A stretch of DNA of 64,000 bases from Bacillota bacterium (GCA_023391105.1 JAEWBO010000030.1:1-64000); one strand, 5' to 3'. Shown: positions 8,596 through 17,716, numbered from the stretch's first letter. Program-made: numbers and translations. The notes: generated by a model not told the origin, from the letters alone.

Positions 8596-8613
8596 TTAAG
8601 CCTTATGGCTTAA
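8596..8613 (-). other. Intergenic stem-loop before binding-protein gene
   Basis: TTAAGCC-TTAT-GGCTTAA forms a perfect 7-bp hairpin in the 54-base gap between the ATPase stop and the binding-protein start. There is no U-tract after it in the direction of transcription, so it is not a simple terminator. It may cap and stabilise the downstream transcript so that binding protein is made in excess over the membrane complex. Confidence 0.55.
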
Positions 8614-8624
8614 GCATTGTAAAG

Positions 8625-10151
8625 TTAATCGATAATTAGATTCATGATCTCTTTGCTCATCTCGTCATATGACTTTGTGTTGTTAAGCTCACCCACAATA
8701 CGACCTTCTTTGAAAACGATGATTCTGTCAGCAATCTGCACAATTTCGGGCATATCCGAAGTAATACAGATAACGGATTTCCCGGACTCAGTCAGATTGA
8801 ACATCAATTTGTGAATCTCAGATTTCGTTTTGATATCGATACCCACCGTCGGTTCATCAATGATCAGTATTTCAGGATCCAGCGCCAGGGCTTTCCCCAA
8901 GCTCACCTTCTGCTGATTACCGCCGCTCAGGTTTCTTACCTCCTGCTTGAGGTGCGGCGTTTTAATTTGAAGTTCTTCCCGATAACGTTGCGCAATTTCT
9001 GACTCCTTCTTCATGTTGAGAAAAAACGCAAATCCCTTGATTCTTTCCAGTATGGTTGAAGTAATGTTGATCTTAACGCTATGATCCAGAAACAGTCCTT
9101 CTTCTTTTCGGTTTTCGCTCAGATAGCAAAGCCCATGTTTAGACTGCACCTGTTCAACGCTCTTTATTTTGACTTTCTTACCCTTGATGAACTGTTCCCC
9201 TTCTATTGCCGGATCAAACCCGATAAGTGTTCGTGCAAACTCGGTACGCCCCGAGCCCACTAACCCGTACCATCCCAGCATCTCCCCTTTTCTAAGTTTG
9301 AAGGATTTCGGCTTAGGTGAATCCACGCTTCTGAGGTTATTCGCTTCCAAAACCACTTCAGCGTTATCGAAGTTGCGCAGCTGGAGCGATACAAACTCTT
9401 CAGATCTTCCGACCATACGCGTAATCAATTCATCACGCGTCATATCTTTAATAGGTGTAGATATCTCCTTGGTTTCAACAGAAGCAACATTTTTACCATC
9501 CCTGAGCACCGTTACAGTATCAGCCAGCGAAAATACTTCTTCAATTTTATGTGACACAAATATAAACGATATGCCTTTATCCCTAAGTTGTTTGATTAAG
9601 TCTATCAACTTTTTCGCTTCGTTTACTGAAATTGATGCAGTTGGCTCGTCGAGCAGTATGATCCTGGCATCCGATGAAAGCGCCTTGGCGATTTCTATCA
9701 ACTGCTTTTGTCCTGCGCTGAGCGCTTCTACGTTTTTTGTCGGCGGAACATCGAGCCCTACCATGTCGATATACTGCTGAGCCGCCTGATTGATCTCCCC
9801 TTGATTAATCCGCTTCATCATTTTATCAGTATAATGTTCAATCATGATGTTGCCGGCCACGGAGAAGGTCGGGAAGAGATTCCGTTCCTGATGAACAACA
9901 TTAATCCCGACTGCAAAGGCATCCTTTGGGCTGTTAAACGTGACTTCTTTACCGTCAACGAGCATTTTACCTTCGTTTTGTTTGTAGACGCCAGTGATAA
10001 TCTTGATCAGCGTACTTTTTCCCGCGCCGTTTTCCCCCATCAGTGCATGGATTTCGCCTTCCTTAATGCTGAAGTTGACATTATCGAGGGCCACAACGCC
10101 CGGAAAGATTTTCGTGATATTTTTTAATTCCAGAATCGTATCACCTGTCAT
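8625..10151 (-). CDS. Sugar ABC transporter ATP-binding protein, RbsA type (canonical)
   Basis: 508 residues with two fused nucleotide-binding domains, as in RbsA/XylG/MglA. NBD1 is intact: Walker A GENGAGKST (about 39-47), signature LSAGQKQ, Walker B IILLDEPT. NBD2 has the usual family-type P-loop GLVGSGRTE, signature LSGGNQQKV and Walker B ILIIDEPTVG. It powers import through the two permeases encoded just upstream. Its ATG overlaps the permease stop as ATGA (10148-10151), so translation is coupled. It is the only ATPase in this locus with intact motifs and may also serve the orphan permease at 23251-24210. Confidence 0.95.
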   Translation of the reverse strand: MTGDTILELKNITKIFPGVVALDNVNFSIKEGEIHALMGENGAGKSTLIKIITGVYKQNEGKMLVDGKEVTFNSPKDAFAVGINVVHQERNLFPTFSVAGNIMIEHYTDKMMKRINQGEINQAAQQYIDMVGLDVPPTKNVEALSAGQKQLIEIAKALSSDARIILLDEPTASISVNEAKKLIDLIKQLRDKGISFIFVSHKIEEVFSLADTVTVLRDGKNVASVETKEISTPIKDMTRDELITRMVGRSEEFVSLQLRNFDNAEVVLEANNLRSVDSPKPKSFKLRKGEMLGWYGLVGSGRTEFARTLIGFDPAIEGEQFIKGKKVKIKSVEQVQSKHGLCYLSENRKEEGLFLDHSVKINITSTILERIKGFAFFLNMKKESEIAQRYREELQIKTPHLKQEVRNLSGGNQQKVSLGKALALDPEILIIDEPTVGIDIKTKSEIHKLMFNLTESGKSVICITSDMPEIVQIADRIIVFKEGRIVGELNNTKSYDEMSKEIMNLIID

Positions 10152-11158
10152 AATGCAGCACGCTCCATTCTCTCGCGGTGTTCTTCTCTCAGCAGTCGGA
10201 TTCTGTCGAGACCAACTGCCAGCAGTATAATAATTCCTTCCATCATTTCTACTATATACACGTTGACCTGCAAGTGAACAACGCCATTTGACACAATCGC
10301 GAGCAGCAATCCGCCCAAGAAAGCACCAACCACATCGACCCGTCCGCCTTCCATCCGTGTACCGCCAATGAGCGGGGCAGCGAATGAGAACAGCATCCAG
10401 TCACCCCCGATATCCGATCCAATGGACCCCAGCCGCGTGCTGAACAGTATACCGGCACATGCAGCAATCACTGCAGAGAGGATGTGCTTCATCATCATGA
10501 CTTGTTTCACCTTAATACCAGACAACTCAGCCGCTTTTTTGTTTGCGCCTATTGCCAGCACTTGGTGCCCAAAGCTCGTGTATTTGAACATATACCAGAG
10601 TATAAAAGTGAATATCAACGTTATGACGATCATAAAGGGCACCCAGCCGCCAATGTTGTAAACCCCGATCCAGTCAAATCCTTCAGGCAGGTCATAAAAC
10701 GGATTGGCCTTGGTAATCGTCAGAGATATACCGGCGAAAATACTCATCGTTGCCAACGTCGTCAGCCAGGATATTTCGCCCGTGCCACCCAGACGCGTGA
10801 TGACAAAACCATTGAACGCACCGCAGCAAGCGCCAATCATAATCGCAATGACAATTGCAAATCCCCAAGGCACACCCGCACGCTGTATTAGCGCGCCTAC
10901 AATAACTGCAGAGAGACCACCGATCGCACCGATCGACACATTCAATCCCCCACCGGCGATTACCACCATCTGTGCATAGCCCACCAAAATCGTCACGCTG
11001 CAGATTCTGGCGATTGTGATAAAGTTGATTTGAGAAAAGAACTTACCACTTTGCGTCGAGATCAGCAAGGATAGCAATATGATGACGATAGTGATACCCA
11101 TTTTGTTTGTTATCTTAAACTTATTCTTGTTCTTGGTATCAGAGTGCGAGTTTTTCAC
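10148..11158 (-). CDS. Sugar ABC transporter permease, RbsC type
   Basis: A polytopic BPD_transp_2 permease of 336 residues when started at the GTG at 11158, which has AAGGAGG at 8-base spacing; a farther ATG at 11200 has no such site. Family features are VVIAGGGLNVSIGAIGGLSA (the G-G-LD/N-S-G segment) and LAIGANKKAAELSGIKV (the cytoplasmic EAA-like loop), followed by GGTRMEGGRVDVVGAFLGG. The start overlaps the stop of the upstream permease by 20 bases. With the gene at 11139-12266 it probably forms a heterodimeric channel, as in LsrC/LsrD. Substrate unknown. Confidence 0.92.
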   Translation of the reverse strand: MKNSHSDTKNKNKFKITNKMGITIVIILLSLLISTQSGKFFSQINFITIARICSVTILVGYAQMVVIAGGGLNVSIGAIGGLSAVIVGALIQRAGVPWGFAIVIAIMIGACCGAFNGFVITRLGGTGEISWLTTLATMSIFAGISLTITKANPFYDLPEGFDWIGVYNIGGWVPFMIVITLIFTFILWYMFKYTSFGHQVLAIGANKKAAELSGIKVKQVMMMKHILSAVIAACAGILFSTRLGSIGSDIGGDWMLFSFAAPLIGGTRMEGGRVDVVGAFLGGLLLAIVSNGVVHLQVNVYIVEMMEGIIILLAVGLDRIRLLREEHRERMERAAL

Positions 11159-12266
11159 ACTTGTCACCTCCTTCTTTGGAAATAACATCCTGGGCTTCAA
11201 TCATCGCTTTATCCTGCTTGATGCTGAACGCTTCCCTGGCTTTGTTTAATAGGAAGGACAGCAGCAGGATAACGCCGATGAATATCTGATGGCTGAAAGC
11301 GTCCAGCTTTAGCAGCGCGAGAACGGTTGTAATGATCGTCATTATCCCAGCGCCAATCATCGTACCGACAATTGACACTTTGCCGCCATTTAGCAACGTT
11401 CCGCCAAGAATCGGCGCCGCAAAGGAATACAATAGCCAATTGTCGCCCACTGATGTCTGCGCCGCGCCAAGTTTTGAAACCGTCATCACTCCTGCCAGCG
11501 CGCACAGAGCTCCACTGATGCCATGCGCAATCATAATGTACTTGTTGGAGCTGATACCTGCAAAGTCAGCAGCTCTGGTACAGACTCCGGTCGCCAGCAT
11601 TTTTCGACCCAATACCGTCCTGTTGTAAAGCGCCCATAGTATCACCATAACTCCCAACGCCACTATAAAGACTATTGGTACCCCATATGTCTCTTGCTGC
11701 CCTGCGGCTGTAGCTGATGAACCCGGCAACGTCATAGCACTGATACCTTTGAAACCAGTCGGCAGGTTCCGAAAGTATATATTTTGCGTTACCGCCATGT
11801 TAAGTCCGCGAAGAACACTTATTAACGCAAGCGTGATGATGAATGGGTTGATTTTTGTTTTTACGATCGTGCCGCCCTGAATGATGCCAATCACAAACCC
11901 GACCACCAAAGCTGCAGCAATGCCGATCAGCCAAGGTATAGCCAGCCCCACTTCCGCCTGTGTATACGACTCTGCATTCATCGTACCCTCAAGCGGGATA
12001 TTGATCAGGTAGCCGCATACCATGCCTGCTGCGCCGCCCATTGCACCTACGGCAAGATTAAACTGTCCAACGGCCAGCGTTGCCATCTGCGCTAAACCCA
12101 CCATAGTGAATATAGCAATATCTTTGGATATAGCTGTTAAGCTAAAAGCAAGACGTGCCGGATTGGACATTGAAATCACGACTAGCAGCAGAATGATAAA
12201 AATTGCAGATATGCTCGCCAAATCGTTTTTGACAAACTTACTAAATCCTTTCTTTACCACATGCAT
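11139..12266 (-). CDS. Sugar ABC transporter permease, RbsC type
   Basis: A 375-residue polytopic permease, paralogous to its neighbour. The membrane core includes LAVGQFNLAVGAMGGAAGM and the cytoplasmic loop LATGVCTRAADFAGISSNKY, then LGGTLLNGGKVSIVGTMIG. It has an extra periplasmic stretch (about residues 105-120 and 185-210) absent from the partner. The ATG at 12266 sits only two bases from the GAGG; a GTG at 12260 has ideal 8-base spacing and may be the true start. It lies between the degenerate ATPase gene upstream and the second permease downstream, so both permeases and both ATPases are in one transcript. Confidence 0.92.
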   Translation of the reverse strand: MHVVKKGFSKFVKNDLASISAIFIILLLVVISMSNPARLAFSLTAISKDIAIFTMVGLAQMATLAVGQFNLAVGAMGGAAGMVCGYLINIPLEGTMNAESYTQAEVGLAIPWLIGIAAALVVGFVIGIIQGGTIVKTKINPFIITLALISVLRGLNMAVTQNIYFRNLPTGFKGISAMTLPGSSATAAGQQETYGVPIVFIVALGVMVILWALYNRTVLGRKMLATGVCTRAADFAGISSNKYIMIAHGISGALCALAGVMTVSKLGAAQTSVGDNWLLYSFAAPILGGTLLNGGKVSIVGTMIGAGIMTIITTVLALLKLDAFSHQIFIGVILLLSFLLNKAREAFSIKQDKAMIEAQDVISKEGGDKCEKLAL

Positions 12267-12318
12267 AACCTCTTTTCTGTAGATTCCATTTTAACTGTAA
12301 TCGTTTTGTTACAGATCT

Positions 12319-13809
12319 CTATATTAGATTGTTGAATATATCAAGCTGGTCTTTAAGTTCAAGCTCGCTTTCATCAATAACGCCCGTGATCGTATGGTTG
12401 CTGAACAACAAACAGCGATTTGAGACCTGCAGTATTTCATGAACGTTTGATGAGATTAATATGATTGACACTCCTCTATTAGAAAACGAGACCAGCAGCT
12501 CTAAAATTTGTTTTCGGCTGGTTTTGTCCATGCCTTTTGTCGGTTCTATCAGTATCAGTACTTTGGGAAGCACACTCATCGCTCTTGCGATATTGACTTT
12601 TTTTTGCTGGACTGTTGTTAATGAATTCATATCGATGTCCGCATCCAGCAAATCAAATCCGAGGTCCGTACTCACCGTCTCTACCAGCCAGTCTTCCAGC
12701 TCCTTGCGAATTATGTTAAGGCGGCTAATGCTGCCAAGCCTTAAAATACTGATGTTTTCTGCTACGCTCAGATTGTACAGAAGCCCGCTATCATCGTTTT
12801 CATACGATATCATCACAATCTTATTTTTTATTGCATCTGCTGGACTTTTGATTTTAATCTTTCTGCCTTCAAGATAAAGCCTGCCGCGAATTATCTTTTC
12901 CATTCCAAACAGCGCATCGCCGATCTCGCATTTTCCCGATCCGTACGAACCAGTTATACTAATGATTTCGCCCTTCCTTACTGAAAAGCTCACATCCTTT
13001 AAGGTGTTTCTGGGCGTCAGTTTTTCAACGCGCAGTACTTCTTTGGAAATGTCGTTCAGTGATATACCCGGCCGTTTTATCAGATAATCGCTGCTGATCA
13101 TATGAATGATCTTCTCGCGTTCAATTTCCGCGACCTTAACATTACCGATAATGCTGCCGTCGTTAATGATATACATTCTGTCCGACACGTCTGCAAAATC
13201 CTTCAAGTTCTGCGCAATCACCAAAATACCTACTTTTCTCTTCGAAAGTTCCCGAAACACACCTTCAAAAAGTTTAATCTGTTTCTTGTCAAGTAGTATG
13301 TTTGTGTGATCCATTACCACCACTTTGGGGTCATCGAGCAGCGCCTTACCCAGTTGCACAAGCTGTATTTGCTCAATGGCCAAGTCTGCCGCCAAAGTAT
13401 CCGGTGTAAATTCCAAGCCAAGTATCTTGAGCAATTCTCGGGTACGTGCTGCCTGTTGTTTGACTTTCAGGAAGGGTTTGCTTTCAGCGTCGTTTCTCCC
13501 GAGGAATAGGTTTTCCATTACCGTGAGGTTAGGTATAAGATCGCTTTTCTTGTGAATAATGCTGATCCCCGCTTTTTTCCCATCATTCGGGCAACAAAGC
13601 TGAACCTCGCGACCGTCAACGTATATCTTTCCATAATCTGGTTGGAATATGCCGCCTAACAGCCTTACCACCATGGCTTTGGACTGTCCCATGTCTCCGA
13701 ACAACTTGACAATCTCCCCTTCGTAGACCGTCAATGATATATTCTTGAGCACCTTAACATCATTTATTTTTTTTGAGACGCAATCTAATCTTAATACCTC
13801 TTTGCGCAT
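12319..13809 (-). CDS. RbsA-like ABC ATPase with degenerate motifs in both domains
   Basis: From the ATG at 13809 (GGAGGGA upstream) the protein has 496 residues and the RbsA two-NBD layout. NBD1 has lost key positions: the P-loop is GDMGQSKA (residues 38-45) instead of GxxGxGKS, the signature is LAIEQIQ (about 143-149) and Walker B ends MDHT, with His for the catalytic Glu. NBD2 has GSYGSGKC, a weak signature LTTVQQKK, and Walker B LILIEPT with the Mg-binding Asp changed to Ile. The reading frame is intact, so this looks like a retained pseudo-ATPase rather than a decayed gene. It may pair with the canonical ATPase at 8625-10151 or act as a regulator. Confidence 0.88.
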   Translation of the reverse strand: MRKEVLRLDCVSKKINDVKVLKNISLTVYEGEIVKLFGDMGQSKAMVVRLLGGIFQPDYGKIYVDGREVQLCCPNDGKKAGISIIHKKSDLIPNLTVMENLFLGRNDAESKPFLKVKQQAARTRELLKILGLEFTPDTLAADLAIEQIQLVQLGKALLDDPKVVVMDHTNILLDKKQIKLFEGVFRELSKRKVGILVIAQNLKDFADVSDRMYIINDGSIIGNVKVAEIEREKIIHMISSDYLIKRPGISLNDISKEVLRVEKLTPRNTLKDVSFSVRKGEIISITGSYGSGKCEIGDALFGMEKIIRGRLYLEGRKIKIKSPADAIKNKIVMISYENDDSGLLYNLSVAENISILRLGSISRLNIIRKELEDWLVETVSTDLGFDLLDADIDMNSLTTVQQKKVNIARAMSVLPKVLILIEPTKGMDKTSRKQILELLVSFSNRGVSIILISSNVHEILQVSNRCLLFSNHTITGVIDESELELKDQLDIFNNLI

Positions 13810-13902
13810 ATCTCCCTCCGCACTCTGTTGTATATTGCAGTATATTCTATCATAAAGTTTCCTCAAACAATATTTTACACCAGAGTTTTTCCAAAGGAGA
13901 TC

Positions 13903-13932
13903 CGTCACTCACCGCTAATGCGGTGAGTGACG
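13903..13932 (-). other. Perfect 13-bp stem-loop between AllA-like and ATPase genes
   Basis: CGTCACTCACCGC (13903-13915), loop TAAT, and its exact complement (13920-13932). It lies 20 bases past the AllA-like stop and about 95 bases before the ATPase start. Neither side has a U-tract, so termination is unlikely; a processing or stability element, or an operator-like palindrome, is possible. It marks the boundary between the metabolic genes and the transporter genes of the locus. Confidence 0.75.
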
Positions 13933-13951
13933 AGCAATTAAAGGTTGGTAT

Positions 13952-14443
13952 CTACCTTTCGATGATAATCTCTTCGCTTAGTTTGCTGGAGATAAAATCA
14001 TTTTTAGGCGTATCAGCTTTAAAGGCCACCAGAACGTCGCTGCTTTCTGTCACCGCGTAAGGTGTCCAATGCCATATGCCTTTATCAAATACGACTCCCT
14101 CTCCCTGATTAACCTGAACGGCCACGACTTTCTCCATGTCGGGGTATTCCTTACCGTCTATTACCACTGAAGTCGTAACCGGAGTAATAAAATCACCTCG
14201 CAGCGCAGCTAATAACTCAGCTGTCTCTGCATGCTGCTCCAGTATATCCACAACAAATGCTCGATTCTTGGCGACACAGACTCCGAACTCAATAGAGCCA
14301 TCGCATTGCATCATTGCTAACTGGCCGTAAAATGTTTGTATGTCCGACTGTGCGTCCGGCTGGGGTTTCGCCGTCACACTGATAACCTTGCCAAACGCCT
14401 GAAAATTTTCTGGCGTGACATGCTGCGCCTTGATCCTCTGCAT
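13952..14443 (-). CDS. Ureidoglycolate lyase (AllA)-like cupin-fold protein
   Basis: 163 residues, resembling the AllA/ureidoglycolate hydrolase family: IKAQHVTPENFQAFGKVI at the N-terminus, a central HAETAELLAALRGDF where AllA has HxxSxQxFxPL-like residues, and VVFDKGIWHWTPYAV near the C-terminus (family pattern G.WH..). In allantoin users AllA splits ureidoglycolate to glyoxylate and urea, but no purine-ring catabolism genes are here. In sugar loci, relatives of this fold may act on sugar-acid or lactone intermediates; that is inference. The gene starts at an ATG with AGAGAGG, 18 bases after the oxidoreductase stop. Confidence 0.7.
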   Translation of the reverse strand: MQRIKAQHVTPENFQAFGKVISVTAKPQPDAQSDIQTFYGQLAMMQCDGSIEFGVCVAKNRAFVVDILEQHAETAELLAALRGDFITPVTTSVVIDGKEYPDMEKVVAVQVNQGEGVVFDKGIWHWTPYAVTESSDVLVAFKADTPKNDFISSKLSEEIIIER

Positions 14444-14461
14444 TTTTTTGACCTCTCTTTT

Positions 14462-15613
14462 TTAATACTGTACCTTTTTCCAAGCACGTTCAATTGAAGA
14501 CTGTTCCGCTGTGTCCAACACTTTCTGCACCATAAGGCCATCTCTGAAATTGGGCGTAACGGGCTTGCTCTCTTTGATCGCAGTGAAGAAGTCATAGTAT
14601 TCATTAACAAACGTATCACCGTATCCGATGATATGACCTGCAGGATACCAATTGGCCATGTATGGATGTACGCCTTCACTTACCTGAATCGTGCGGAAAC
14701 CCTTAAGATGTATCGGATCATCGTCGTTATAATACTCGAGCTCGCCCAGCTTCTCTTCGTCCCAGATGATTGCGCCCTTGCTTCCCGCTACCTCAATCCT
14801 GTTCTGGTTCCGGTGTCCAGTTCCATTTCTCGTGCTTTCGAAATAAGCCATAATGTCCTGACCCTTGAACGTCGCTAGCATCTGGGAGGCATCGTCCACG
14901 TCCACTTCGGCTTTTTCTTCGCCGGCTTGGGCAAAAAGACCGTCTTCTAACACTGCCACCGGACGCGTTTTATTAAATGTCTTTTCAATACAGCACACTT
15001 CATCAAGATCTCCGATTAAAAACCGGGCAATGTCAATGGTATGCGCACCCAGATCTCCGTGTGTCCCGTAACCCGCAGCGGCTTTCTTCAACCGCCATGC
15101 AATCGGAAAATTGGGATCAGTCAGCCAATCCTGGGACCAGATCGCTCTGAAATGATACAGTTTGCCCAGCACGCCCTCTTCGATCAGTTGTTTTGCCAGA
15201 CAAAGCGCCGGAACCCTGCGGAAATTGAAGCCAATCATGTTGATCACACCGTTGTCTTCAACGGCTTTGACCATTGCTTCCGCATCCTCCATGTTCAACG
15301 CCAGTGGTTTTTCACAGAAAACATGCTTGCCTGCATTGGCCGCCGCTATCGCGATCTGAGCATGGACCTTACTAGGAGCCGCAATACTGACGGCATCTAT
15401 CTCTTTATCTTCAATGACCTCTCGCCAGTCCAGAACGGCCTTTTCCCATCCCCATCTCTTGCTGATTTCCTTGACCGACTCTTCGTTGGAGCATATAACC
15501 TTTTTGCCAATCTCCACACCGAGATCGAAGAATATCGGCGCATCCGTAATGGCGTGTGTGTGTGCGCGCCCCATAAACTTGTGTCCGATCAAAGCCACGT
15601 TAATCTTCTTCAT
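14462..15613 (-). CDS. Gfo/Idh/MocA family oxidoreductase
   Basis: 383 residues. An N-terminal Rossmann domain (VALIGHKFMGRAHTHA, about 5-20) binds NAD(P), and the conserved EKP motif is seen in VFCEKPLALN (about 95-104). The C-terminal domain carries GDLGAHTIDIARFLIGD with the catalytic-type His. Family members oxidise or reduce hydroxyls of inositols, sugars and sugar acids. The ATG at 15613 has GAGG at 8-base spacing; the ATG six bases upstream sits too close. It lies between the PfkB kinase and AllA-like genes. In context it may oxidise the imported sugar or an epimer of it. The exact substrate cannot be read from sequence. Confidence 0.92.
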   Translation of the reverse strand: MKKINVALIGHKFMGRAHTHAITDAPIFFDLGVEIGKKVICSNEESVKEISKRWGWEKAVLDWREVIEDKEIDAVSIAAPSKVHAQIAIAAANAGKHVFCEKPLALNMEDAEAMVKAVEDNGVINMIGFNFRRVPALCLAKQLIEEGVLGKLYHFRAIWSQDWLTDPNFPIAWRLKKAAAGYGTHGDLGAHTIDIARFLIGDLDEVCCIEKTFNKTRPVAVLEDGLFAQAGEEKAEVDVDDASQMLATFKGQDIMAYFESTRNGTGHRNQNRIEVAGSKGAIIWDEEKLGELEYYNDDDPIHLKGFRTIQVSEGVHPYMANWYPAGHIIGYGDTFVNEYYDFFTAIKESKPVTPNFRDGLMVQKVLDTAEQSSIERAWKKVQY

Positions 15614-15632
15614 CAACATTTCCTCTCTTTCA

Positions 15633-16691
15633 TCAGCGTTTGACTCTCGCGCTTCCGCCCCTCATTACACTCTCGGCTTCCTCTTTGTAAGCCCAGTTCC
15701 AGTCTCCCATAAAACCATGGCACAGCGCGGAATACGCCGCAGAAAACTCGATCATGTCCTGCCCTTTGTACTCGCCGGTAATCAGGGAGTAGATCAGTGC
15801 AGATGCAAAGCTGTCACCGCCGCCTGTTCTATCGTATATCTCGAGATTCTCATATTTACGGGATACATAGTATTCACCATTGTGATATACCACAGTCCGC
15901 CAATCGTTGAGCGTCGCTGTTTTAACCTCTCTCAGCGTCGTGCCCACCGTTTTTACATTCGGATATTTGGCGCAGACTTTTTCCGCGACAGCTTTGTAGC
16001 TCATCGGGTCGAGTTTGGAATACGTATTGGTCGTGTCATCCGCCTTGATGCCCAGCATGGTCTCAAAGTCTTCCTCGTTACCGATCAGCACATCTATATA
16101 CGGTATGGCCTTCGCCATCGCCGCCTGCGCCTGCTCCGGCGTCCAGAGCGTTGAACGGAAATTCAAGTCGAAACTTGTCGTCACGCCGCACTCTTTGGCA
16201 ATTTTCAGAGATCTTACAGCTTCATCAGCCGCTTCAGGCGAGATCGCGCAGGTGATACCCGTTGTGTGGTACCAACCCGACTCTGAGAATATCGTTTTCC
16301 AGTCTATTTCGCCTTCCTTAATCTGCGATATAGCACTGTGTCCCCTGTCATAGATCTGCCTCGATGCACGCGGACCGATTCCCACTTCGACGAAGCACAG
16401 TCCGTTTCTTGCCTTTCTGCCGCTGCCGTCGTACTTCTCGATGACGACATCGTCCATGTTGACGTTGTGTTCACGGCCCTTATTGACCACATATTTGGCT
16501 GACCATGTATCTACCAGCTTGGATACCCATTTTGTTTTTATCCCTAAAGTCGAAGTGTTTACACACACGTTCAATTCTGCTGCTGCGATAGCGAGATTTA
16601 GATACTGCGCCTGCTCGAGCCTGACATGCTCGGGTGAATTAAAGCGCACCATCGCTTCGCCAAAACCGACTAAATCATACTTTTTGGTCAT
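15633..16691 (-). CDS. PfkB-family sugar kinase (2-keto-3-deoxygluconate kinase-like)
   Basis: 352 residues from the ATG at 16691, which has GGGAGG upstream; a longer frame adds 12 residues without support. VGFGEAMVRF opens the PfkB fold and DRTGGGDSFASALI (about 305-318) is the ATP-binding signature with catalytic Asp. The layout, including IDVLIGNEEDFETMLG, resembles KdgK proteins that phosphorylate 2-keto-3-deoxy sugar acids. Two DHDPS-family aldolases and a 2-hydroxyacid dehydrogenase in the same cluster fit sugar-acid chemistry. The protein is somewhat longer than typical KdgK (about 310-340). Exact substrate unknown. Confidence 0.88.
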   Translation of the reverse strand: MTKKYDLVGFGEAMVRFNSPEHVRLEQAQYLNLAIAAAELNVCVNTSTLGIKTKWVSKLVDTWSAKYVVNKGREHNVNMDDVVIEKYDGSGRKARNGLCFVEVGIGPRASRQIYDRGHSAISQIKEGEIDWKTIFSESGWYHTTGITCAISPEAADEAVRSLKIAKECGVTTSFDLNFRSTLWTPEQAQAAMAKAIPYIDVLIGNEEDFETMLGIKADDTTNTYSKLDPMSYKAVAEKVCAKYPNVKTVGTTLREVKTATLNDWRTVVYHNGEYYVSRKYENLEIYDRTGGGDSFASALIYSLITGEYKGQDMIEFSAAYSALCHGFMGDWNWAYKEEAESVMRGGSARVKR

Positions 16692-16727
16692 GCTAACCTC
16701 CCTAAAGTCATGTTGCTTTTCAAGCAA

Positions 16728-17672
16728 CTATTTGTTAAAAACGAATTTGGGCGTGTTCCCATTCAAGTAGTCCGCTATACCAAGCGCTGCTTCGTAGGCC
16801 ACTCGCGCGGAACACTCCTTGGTCAACGCTGCGGTATGCGGCGTGAGAATGACGCTCTTCAAACCCAGCAGCGGATTGTCAATGGCGGGCGGCTCGGATT
16901 CCAGTACATCCAGAGCAGCACCTGCGATTTCCTCATTTTTCAGTTTCTGCGCCAGCGCCTGCTCATCTATGATCCCGCCCCTTGCCGTGTTGATGATGTA
17001 TGCAGTCGGCTTCATCAGCGAGAGTAGTTTGTCACCAACCAGATTCTTTGTCTCCGGCGTCAGCGGTATATGAAGGGATATGTAGTCTGCACGTTTGAAC
17101 ACCTCTTCGATATCTGTATACATCGTGATACCTTCTGCTTCCGTAATGTATGGGTCGTATCCGATGATATGCATTCCAAACGCCGCTCTGCATTTCTCTG
17201 CGGCAAATCTTCCAATGCGCCCGCAGCCGATAAGCCCCAGCGTTTTGCCGTCAATATCCACTGCCTTGTTGTTACGCCTTATCTTGAAGTTGCCCGCTCT
17301 TAATTCGCTGTCATACATCAAAAGCTGCTTGGATATTGCGATGATCATTGCAACAGTGTGTTCAGCCACTGAAACCGAGTTAGCCTGCGGTGTGTTAAGC
17401 ACCAGAATCCCCTTCTCCGTCGCCGCGGACACATCAACATTGTCCACGCCCACGCCCGTGCGGCTGATGACCTTCAGCTTTGAGGCACTGGAAATGACAT
17501 CCCGTGTCATTTTATACGCCGTGCTGAGAAGTATCGCTTCCGCGTCTTTAATATGCTCTTCAAACAGGGGCTGATCACCGTCGGGTATCGTAATCAGCTC
17601 TAGGTCTGGAATACCGTCAAACAGCCGGGCATTCGTTTCATTCAGTTTCTTGGTTAACAGTACTTTTCTCAT
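16728..17672 (-). CDS. D-isomer 2-hydroxyacid dehydrogenase (SerA-like)
   Basis: 314 residues. The NAD-binding motif is LGLIGCGRIGRFAAEKC (about 143-159). The catalytic Arg is in INTARGGIIDEQAL and in the substrate-side SRTGVGVDNVD; the catalytic His is in LTPHTAALTKE. This is the 3-phosphoglycerate/hydroxypyruvate/glyoxylate reductase class. No ACT or regulatory domain follows, so it is not a classic serine-pathway SerA. In this locus it may interconvert a 2-hydroxy and 2-keto sugar acid. The ATG at 17672 has GAGG at 7-base spacing; an upstream TTG two codons earlier is less likely. Confidence 0.9.
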   Translation of the reverse strand: MRKVLLTKKLNETNARLFDGIPDLELITIPDGDQPLFEEHIKDAEAILLSTAYKMTRDVISSASKLKVISRTGVGVDNVDVSAATEKGILVLNTPQANSVSVAEHTVAMIIAISKQLLMYDSELRAGNFKIRRNNKAVDIDGKTLGLIGCGRIGRFAAEKCRAAFGMHIIGYDPYITEAEGITMYTDIEEVFKRADYISLHIPLTPETKNLVGDKLLSLMKPTAYIINTARGGIIDEQALAQKLKNEEIAGAALDVLESEPPAIDNPLLGLKSVILTPHTAALTKECSARVAYEAALGIADYLNGNTPKFVFNK

Positions 17673-17716
17673 ATCCAATCCTCATAAAACCTTTCTGATA
17701 CTCAGCTACGATCTTT

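Noticed and set aside
15041..15643. A 200-codon frame opposite the Gfo/Idh/MocA gene
   Set aside because: Antisense shadow of a strongly supported gene, with no ribosome-binding site.
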